From Methanosarcinales archaeon (GTDB lineage: Archaea; Halobacteriota; Methanosarcinia; Methanosarcinales; Methanogasteraceae), in the NCBI GenBank assembly GCA_012961645.1, contig DTYY01000089.1, forward strand, positions 1-10,554: DNA of 10,554 bases, written 5' to 3'. Shown in pieces: positions 6,349-10,554 of this stretch. The first letter of the stretch is position 1. Each line of letters begins with the position of its first letter. Position numbers and translations under genes: made by a program. The notes under the pieces are model-generated. The model was not told the DNA's origin. It worked only from the letters and a program-made list of their open reading frames with translations, and did no database searches.

Positions 6349-7764
6349 ATGACAATGCACTATAAACTATGGATCGACGGAAAATGGGCAGAAGCAGAGT
6401 CTGAAGGTAGATTTTCGGTGATCAACCCGGCAACGGGCGAGGGATTTGCAACCGCGGCTTCTGCAGAACGCGCTGACGCGCGAAGAGCGATCGATGCAGC
6501 ACGTGATGCGTTCGATAACACAGACTGGAGCTTTAATACACCACTCAGAACAAGGATCCTGCAGAAAGCAGCGGAAATACTCAGAAATGATGCGGACAGT
6601 TTTGCGCGCCTCGAAACGCTTGATAACGGGATGCCGATTGGATGGGCAAAGCGGTTTGTTCTGGACACGGCAGACTTCTTTGAGTATTTTGCAGGTCTTA
6701 CGAGACCGCTTGAGGAGAAACTTGACGAACAAAGCACCGTATTCTACGAGCCGGTCGGTGTTGTGGCAGGCATTGTTCCGTGGAACCTGCCGCTCAAGAT
6801 GGCGTCATGGAAGGTCGCACCAGCGCTTGCTGCTGGAAACACGATCGTGCTCAAGCCATCGAGCCAGACCCCACTCACTGCGTTAAAGCTTGGAGAGGTC
6901 TTTCACCGGGCAGGGTGTCCTGATGGTGTGCTAAGTGTGATCGCAGGACCTGGGAGCGTGGTCGGAGCAGAGCTTGCAGGCAGCAGAAAGGTCGATAAGG
7001 TTGCGTTCACAGGCGGGACTGAGACCGGAAAAGAGGTTATGCGGCTTGCATCAGCGAACCTCAAGAAGATCACACTCGAATGCGGCGGAAAATCCGCAAA
7101 TATCGTTCTTGAGGATGCAGAAATCGCAAAAGCAGTGAAGGGGTCTCTGTTTGCGATCTTCTTCAACTCAGGACAGGTCTGTACAGCAGGTTCGAGGCTG
7201 CTTTTGCCAGAGCGAATCCACGATCGGTTCATGGAGCATCTGATCGCAGGGGTTAAAAAGCTGAGAATCGGGGACGGACTTACCGATCCTGACATGGGAC
7301 CCGTGATCAGTGCCGAACAGATGGAAAAGGACCTCAAATACATCAGATACGGGATCGAGGATGGCGCAAAACTTGTTTTCGGTGGAAAACGTCTTGATAT
7401 GGATACCGGCGGCTTCTTTGTCGAGCCGACGATATTTGACGGCGTGGCGCCTGAGATGCGCATCGCACAGGAAGAGATCTTCGGACCCGTGCTATCTGTG
7501 ATCGGGTATGGTGACGAAGATGAGGCTATCGAGATTGCGAACGGCACGAGATACGGGCTTGCCGGAGCGGTCTGGTCAAAGGATGTATCGCATGCAAAGA
7601 GGATTGCAAGCCGTATTGCGGCAGGAACGGTATGGATAAACATGTATCATGGCGCTCCCAGATATGCACCGTTTGGTGGATACCGGGAGAGCGGGATCGG
7701 CAGGGAGCTTGGTCTGCATGGACTCAGGGAGTACCTCGAAGTGAAGCATCTGATGGTAGGGTGA
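6349..7764 (+). CDS. NAD(P)-dependent aldehyde dehydrogenase (betaine-aldehyde/ALDH superfamily)
   Basis: The enzyme oxidises an aldehyde to the carboxylic acid with NAD(P)+ in the cytoplasm. The 471 residues cover a complete ALDH fold. Visible motifs are VPWNLPL with catalytic Asn146, LKPSSQTP with cofactor-binding Lys169, FTGGTETGK (220-228) of the Rossmann domain, TLECGGKSA with general-base Glu244, FFNSGQVCTAGSR with catalytic Cys278, and EEIFGP and the C-terminal PFGGYRESGIGRE. All key residues are present. Similarity by eye is to betaine-aldehyde-type enzymes, but the substrate cannot be told. ATG codons occur at 6349 and 6355; upstream Shine-Dalgarno support is weak (GAGCGGGT). It follows rps7 by 76 bases on the same strand and may be an independent unit. 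Such enzymes are uncommon in methanogen core metabolism, so acquisition from bacteria is possible. Confidence 0.93.
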   Translation: MTMHYKLWIDGKWAEAESEGRFSVINPATGEGFATAASAERADARRAIDAARDAFDNTDWSFNTPLRTRILQKAAEILRNDADSFARLETLDNGMPIGWAKRFVLDTADFFEYFAGLTRPLEEKLDEQSTVFYEPVGVVAGIVPWNLPLKMASWKVAPALAAGNTIVLKPSSQTPLTALKLGEVFHRAGCPDGVLSVIAGPGSVVGAELAGSRKVDKVAFTGGTETGKEVMRLASANLKKITLECGGKSANIVLEDAEIAKAVKGSLFAIFFNSGQVCTAGSRLLLPERIHDRFMEHLIAGVKKLRIGDGLTDPDMGPVISAEQMEKDLKYIRYGIEDGAKLVFGGKRLDMDTGGFFVEPTIFDGVAPEMRIAQEEIFGPVLSVIGYGDEDEAIEIANGTRYGLAGAVWSKDVSHAKRIASRIAAGTVWINMYHGAPRYAPFGGYRESGIGRELGLHGLREYLEVKHLMVG

Positions 7765-7782
7765 TGGTTGATAAAGGATCAC

Positions 7783-7790
7783 TTTTTATG
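7783..7790 (+). promoter_or_regulatory. Putative TATA box for the receiver/PPC pair
   Basis: The run TTTTTATG lies about 27-34 bases before the response-regulator ATG in the 52-base gap after the aldehyde dehydrogenase. It would give a nearly leaderless transcript starting around 7810. AAGGGAT at 7803-7809 is a possible ribosome-binding site if the start is slightly earlier. Confidence 0.4.
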
Positions 7791-7816
7791 CCTTTAGCGT
7801 AGAAGGGATTATTGCA

Positions 7817-8200
7817 ATGTGTGCAAAGATCATGATCATAGATGATGAGCCAGATACCGTTGATCTGGTTGCACTTGTGCTCACAAATGAAGGGTATGAG
7901 GTCATACCTATGTATGATGGTAGGTCGGCACTGGATAGACTCGAGGAGGAGAAGCCAGATCTGATTTTGCTGGACATTATGATGCCGGATATCGATGGCT
8001 GGGGGGTATATCAGGCAATTCGTAAAAATGAGGGTACGAAAGGCATTCCAGTGGTGATGCTTACCGCAAAGTCGCAGTCCATCGATAAGATGATCGGTCT
8101 TCACGTTGTTGGTGTTGATGGATACATCACCAAACCGTTCGGTCACAGAGAACTGATCGATGGTGTAAAAAAACACCTGGAAGGCGTAAACAAGAAATAA
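7817..8200 (+). CDS. Stand-alone response-regulator receiver domain (CheY-like)
   Basis: The 127-residue protein is a single receiver domain without a DNA-binding or enzymatic output. The acidic pocket is Asp9-Asp10 (MIIDDEPD). The phosphoacceptor is Asp53 (LLDIMMPDIDGW). Thr83 (VMLTAKS) and Lys106 (YITKPF) complete the conserved active site, so phosphorylation should work. A histidine kinase partner is not in the window. The PPC/DUF296 gene begins 5 bases after its stop, strongly suggesting one operon. It might signal to another protein by binding, as CheY does; a chemotaxis role is not supported by context. Confidence 0.92.
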   Translation: MCAKIMIIDDEPDTVDLVALVLTNEGYEVIPMYDGRSALDRLEEEKPDLILLDIMMPDIDGWGVYQAIRKNEGTKGIPVVMLTAKSQSIDKMIGLHVVGVDGYITKPFGHRELIDGVKKHLEGVNKK

Positions 8201-8205
8201 CTGAG

Positions 8206-8649
8206 ATGGAATATCAAACCGGCTGTATCGGCAGGGTATTTGTCGCACGGATCGACCATGGCGAGGATCTGATTGCCGAACTCATCGGGCTTGCAAGGCT
8301 GGAGGGAATCAGGCAGGCATTCTTCATCCTGATCGGCGCGGTCAGGGATCTGCGTCTCGTAACAGGACCAAAAGAGGACACGGTTCCACCTGATCCGGTC
8401 TGGTCATCGATTACTGAAGTGCAGGAGATACTTGGTGTCGGAAACATCCTCTGGAATGATGATACGCCTGCCATACACCTCCATGCGGCTCTTGGCAGGG
8501 ATGAGGCTGCACGCGTGGGCTGCCTGCGCGAGAGGGTTTCTGTGTACCTCACAGTCGAGGTGTTCATCATCGAGATGATCGATATGACCGCCGCCCCTGT
8601 GGAGCGCATACCTGATGCTGTGCTTGGGATTGCCCGGATGTCGATGTAG
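8206..8649 (+). CDS. PPC/DUF296 domain protein (PD1-like, predicted DNA-binding family)
   Basis: The 147-residue protein matches the plants-and-prokaryotes conserved (PPC, DUF296) domain. It has the N-terminal FVARIDHGEDLIAELIGLA, then GIRQAFFILIGAVRDLRL, and the signature PAIHLHAALGR at residues 88-98. Its His91 and His93 correspond to the conserved metal- or ligand-binding histidines of the family. No AT-hook is present, as is usual in prokaryotes. Members form trimers; function is poorly known and the DNA-binding label comes from plant and early database annotation. It is cotranscribed with the upstream receiver domain, with a 5-base gap. An ATG at 8206 is used; Shine-Dalgarno support is weak, so coupling to the upstream stop is likely. 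Confidence 0.85.
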   Translation: MEYQTGCIGRVFVARIDHGEDLIAELIGLARLEGIRQAFFILIGAVRDLRLVTGPKEDTVPPDPVWSSITEVQEILGVGNILWNDDTPAIHLHAALGRDEAARVGCLRERVSVYLTVEVFIIEMIDMTAAPVERIPDAVLGIARMSM

Positions 8650-8653
8650 TGGT

Positions 8654-8670
8654 CGTTTGCCAGGCAAACG
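8654..8670. terminator. Hairpin between convergent genes, possible terminator
   Basis: CGTTTGC and GCAAACG form a perfect 7-bp stem with the 3-base loop CAG, starting 5 bases after the PPC stop codon. No T-run follows directly, although the next 50 bases are AT-rich. Archaeal termination mainly needs T-tracts, so this may be an RNA-stability hairpin rather than a terminator. Confidence 0.4.
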
Positions 8671-8734
8671 TCGATCAGCAGTAAGATTATAATAACAGAA
8701 TAATTAATTCTTCCTTATACTCCAAGTACCGCTC

Positions 8735-9256
8735 TCAACCAGCCCCGCTCTTGATCGTGTGTGCTATCGCACCGCCGCTTATAAGGATTTCAGAGATGAC
8801 GAATATCCACGCGAGGAAATATCCTCCGATACCGAGGACGTTGCAGGCTGACTGTGAGACGATCGCACCGTCCAGGTCACATAACGGCAGGGCATCGATC
8901 CACGCCCTGCACAGGAAGACAACACCGATCATGTGCATCATCTTGCTGTTGCACGAATATATCAGCATCAATCCGATCAGCACCAGCCCGATACTTCCTG
9001 CAGCAGCCACGAACATCGTATCGATCGATGTCATCTCCCCGTGCACAAACATCGAACCCGTGGTGAGTGTGACCTCCCCGAGTGACACTGTGTATCCAAG
9101 TGTGATTGCGATCATTGAATGAAACCACTCATGTCCGAGCGACGCAGATGCCCATCCGAGGACGAGGCATATCGCACCGACGATCGCATCATCGATGTCG
9201 TCCCATATCTTTCCGGTTTTTTCCACACTCATAAACCCAAACACCCCTGCACTCAC
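8735..9256 (-). CDS. Small multi-spanning membrane protein, putative M50/site-2-type metalloprotease
   Basis: The 173-residue protein is very hydrophobic, with about four to five membrane segments (residues about 23-40, 44-60, 81-100, 107-125 and 139-167). Two motifs recall the intramembrane zinc proteases. The first is GHEWFH at 41-46, an HExxH zinc site at a membrane segment. The second is DALPLCDLDG at 121-130, resembling the family's NPxPxxxLDG with a candidate third ligand Asp129. The usual Asn is Asp here, and the protein is shorter than most M50 members, so activity is uncertain. GTG at 9256 has AAGGGGTG a few bases upstream. An internal ATG at 9232 also has AGGGGTG, so the start is ambiguous. 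It is convergent with the receiver/PPC pair and divergent from cfbA. It could alternatively be a non-peptidase membrane protein. Confidence 0.68.
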   Translation of the reverse strand: MSAGVFGFMSVEKTGKIWDDIDDAIVGAICLVLGWASASLGHEWFHSMIAITLGYTVSLGEVTLTTGSMFVHGEMTSIDTMFVAAAGSIGLVLIGLMLIYSCNSKMMHMIGVVFLCRAWIDALPLCDLDGAIVSQSACNVLGIGGYFLAWIFVISEILISGGAIAHTIKSGAG

Positions 9257-9308
9257 TCAACACCCCTTGTGCAATCACAACGATGACCAACCCCCGATAG
9301 TCATTATC

Positions 9309-9316
9309 ATTATAAT
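9309..9316 (-). promoter_or_regulatory. Putative TATA box for the membrane protease-like gene
   Basis: ATTATAAT, palindromic and in a very AT-rich patch, lies about 53 bases before the GTG start at 9256. Transcription would begin near 9283 and leave a leader of roughly 27 bases, which fits the AAGGGGTG ribosome-binding site. Confidence 0.45.
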
Positions 9317-9360
9317 TGCAATTCATCGTTTAAATCTATTGTGGTCATACATCCGATGGG

Positions 9361-9368
9361 TTTAACTA
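9361..9368 (+). promoter_or_regulatory. Possible TATA box for the cfbA-cfbE operon
   Basis: TTTAACTA lies about 47-54 bases before the cfbA ATG and would give a leader of about 25 bases. A competing AT-rich candidate, TTTAAAT, lies at 9329-9335. GGAG at 9404-9407, 7 bases before the ATG, is a good ribosome-binding site. Confidence 0.3.
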
Positions 9369-9414
9369 AGTGGACTGCCCATCCAACACCTGACATACAA
9401 AACGGAGATAAATT

Positions 9415-9810
9415 ATGAACGAAAGGACAGGTATACTGTTGCTCGGACACGGAAGCACGCGCCCTCACAATAAGGAACTCGTCGAGAAGGTTGCGGAAAT
9501 GATCGCCGATCAGAAGAACGTCCTTGTGAAGATAGCGTTTCTGAACATGGACAAGCCAGACCTCAAAGGTGGTCTGGAAAGTTTCAAGGGAACTGACGTC
9601 GAGAGAATCGTCGCACTCCCGCTCTTCCTTGCACATGGCGTTCACACGCTCGAAGACATCCCAGAAGAACTGAACCTGGGCAATGGCAGAAAAACTGTGG
9701 TCAATATCGACGGAAGAAGCGTCGAGGTTCTGTATGCAGAGCCGCTTGGTGCCGATCCGCGCATAGCCGAGATCGCATACGACAAGGCAGAGGAAGCGCT
9801 CGCCCGCTAA
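9415..9810 (+). CDS. cfbA: Sirohydrochlorin nickelochelatase, short CbiX-type
   Basis: The enzyme inserts Ni2+ into sirohydrochlorin, the first committed step to coenzyme F430; short archaeal chelatases may also insert Co2+ for B12. The 131 residues match the half-size archaeal chelatase, which works as a homodimer. The conserved metal-site histidines are His12 in LLGHGSTRPHN and His74/His77 in PLFLAHGVHTLEDIP. The internal duplication of bacterial CbiX is absent. The F430 assignment rather than cobalamin rests on the immediately following cfbE, 4 bases after its stop. A good GGAG lies before the ATG. It acts in the cytoplasm and probably shares one transcript with cfbE. Confidence 0.93.
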   Translation: MNERTGILLLGHGSTRPHNKELVEKVAEMIADQKNVLVKIAFLNMDKPDLKGGLESFKGTDVERIVALPLFLAHGVHTLEDIPEELNLGNGRKTVVNIDGRSVEVLYAEPLGADPRIAEIAYDKAEEALAR

Positions 9811-9814
9811 AAAC

Positions 9815-10554
9815 ATGCACGTTGCAGTGCTCGATCTGACACATGGCGGCGGTCTTATCGCGCGGTCTCTTGCAGAACCGGACGCGGACATGAGTACAAA
9901 CGCTGTCACCGCCGTTGATGTGTATCATACGCTCGACAGGAGTGTGGTGGATGATCTCAAATTATGTGGTATATCTGTGCTGGCAGAGCCGCCGGAAGCA
10001 GGCGGTTTTGATCTGATCATCTCGCCTGTGCATCTGGACCCTGCATATCCCACGCTCGCTGGTGCATATACAGCTGGAGTGCCGGTGATCACGCACCATG
10101 CCGCCGTCTGCGAGATTATGAGCCGCCACCTTCGGGATTGCGAGGTGATCGAGGTCACCGGCACGACCGCGAAGACGAGCGCCGTGCGAATGCTTGCAGG
10201 GATTCTGTCATCATGTGCCGGCAGGAGAGTCGTCTCACATTCGAGCGCGGGTGTGGAGTACTGGGGCGGCTTGGATGACGAGGATGGCGGCGGCCCGCGG
10301 GTAATCGCCAAGTTCAGCATCACACCGGCAAGCATCATCGAGGTGGTGAAGTCGGTCAGAGGCGAGCACGATCCGGATGTGTTCATCTTTGAAGTCTCAC
10401 TCGGCGGCACAGGGCTTGCAGACACCGGCATCGTCACCACGTTTGCAGATGACTATCTGATAGCAAACAACACAACAGCAGCGTCCGATGCAAAGATGCA
10501 GATGTTAAGGCGGGCAAAACCTGGATCAACGCTGATTCTGGGGGTCGATGTTGC
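9815..10554 (+). CDS. cfbE: Coenzyme F430 synthetase, Mur-ligase-like (3'-partial)
   Basis: CfbE performs the last ATP-dependent step of F430 synthesis, closing the six-membered carbocyclic ring of the 17(3)-seco precursor. The first 246 residues are present and run off the right edge. The N-terminus, MHVAVLDLTHGGG, is followed by a domain ending in VITHHAAVCEIM. The Mur-ligase ATP-binding loop is VTGTTAKTSAVRM, with GTTAKTS at 116-122. IFEVSLGGTG (191-200) holds the Mg-binding Glu193 expected in the superfamily, and AKMQMLRRAKPG follows at about 226-236. The ATG is 4 bases after the cfbA stop with only distant GAGGA, so coupled translation is likely. Cyanophycin- or MurF-type ligases share the fold, but the cfbA neighbour fixes the assignment. 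Confidence 0.91.
   Translation, partial: MHVAVLDLTHGGGLIARSLAEPDADMSTNAVTAVDVYHTLDRSVVDDLKLCGISVLAEPPEAGGFDLIISPVHLDPAYPTLAGAYTAGVPVITHHAAVCEIMSRHLRDCEVIEVTGTTAKTSAVRMLAGILSSCAGRRVVSHSSAGVEYWGGLDDEDGGGPRVIAKFSITPASIIEVVKSVRGEHDPDVFIFEVSLGGTGLADTGIVTTFADDYLIANNTTAASDAKMQMLRRAKPGSTLILGVDV

Noticed and set aside
1..10554. CRISPR array, insertion sequence or rRNA gene
   Set aside because: No regularly spaced repeats, transposase motifs with terminal inverted repeats, or rRNA-like segments were seen on reading both strands.

Overview
The window reads as a chromosomal stretch of a methanogen-type or methane/alkane-oxidising euryarchaeon. The evidence is a CODH/acetyl-CoA synthase alpha subunit of the archaeal CdhA type, two consecutive genes of coenzyme F430 synthesis (cfbA, cfbE), archaeal-style ribosomal genes (L30e next to a two-KH NusA, then S12 and S7), TATA-type promoters, and a tRNA-Ser gene with a bulge-helix-bulge intron. 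F430 synthesis implies a methyl-coenzyme M reductase or alkyl homologue elsewhere in the genome. Methanosarcina-like, ANME and Syntrophoarchaeum-like lineages are all compatible; I cannot place it more finely from the sequence.

Layout. 1-1675 (minus): N-terminal 558 codons of cdhA, running off the left edge. 1676-1938: divergent control region with two TATA boxes, a 12-bp perfect palindrome and a second inverted repeat. 1939-2392 (plus): a small winged-helix regulator followed after 4 bases by tRNA-Pro(GGG). 2451-3965 (minus): a HEAT-repeat protein fused to a pRiA4b ORF-3-like domain, lying between the two tRNA genes. 3966-4200: non-coding, with a possible small structured RNA and the tRNA-Ser promoter. 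4201-4311: tRNA-Ser(GCT) with a 26-nt intron. 4469-6272 (plus): ribosomal/transcription cluster rpl30e-nusA-rps12-rps7. 6349-7764 (plus): an NAD(P)-dependent aldehyde dehydrogenase. 7817-8649 (plus): a stand-alone response-regulator receiver domain followed by a PPC/DUF296 protein. 8735-9256 (minus): a small membrane protein with HExxH and a downstream LPxxDLDG motif, resembling site-2-type metalloproteases. 9415-10554 (plus): cfbA and the first 246 codons of cfbE.

The functional threads are C1/acetyl-CoA metabolism (cdhA, perhaps with the neighbouring regulator), information processing (the ribosomal cluster and two tRNAs) and F430 cofactor synthesis. The ribosomal cluster is detached from the partners it has in many archaea: no RNA polymerase genes upstream and no EF-2 or EF-1alpha downstream. 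No CRISPR array, insertion sequence or rRNA gene was seen. I do not see a clearly new multi-gene system. The most interesting items are the cdhA/regulator control region, the HEAT-pRiA4 fusion between two tRNAs, the mini metalloprotease, the receiver-PPC pair and a candidate small RNA near 4093-4155.
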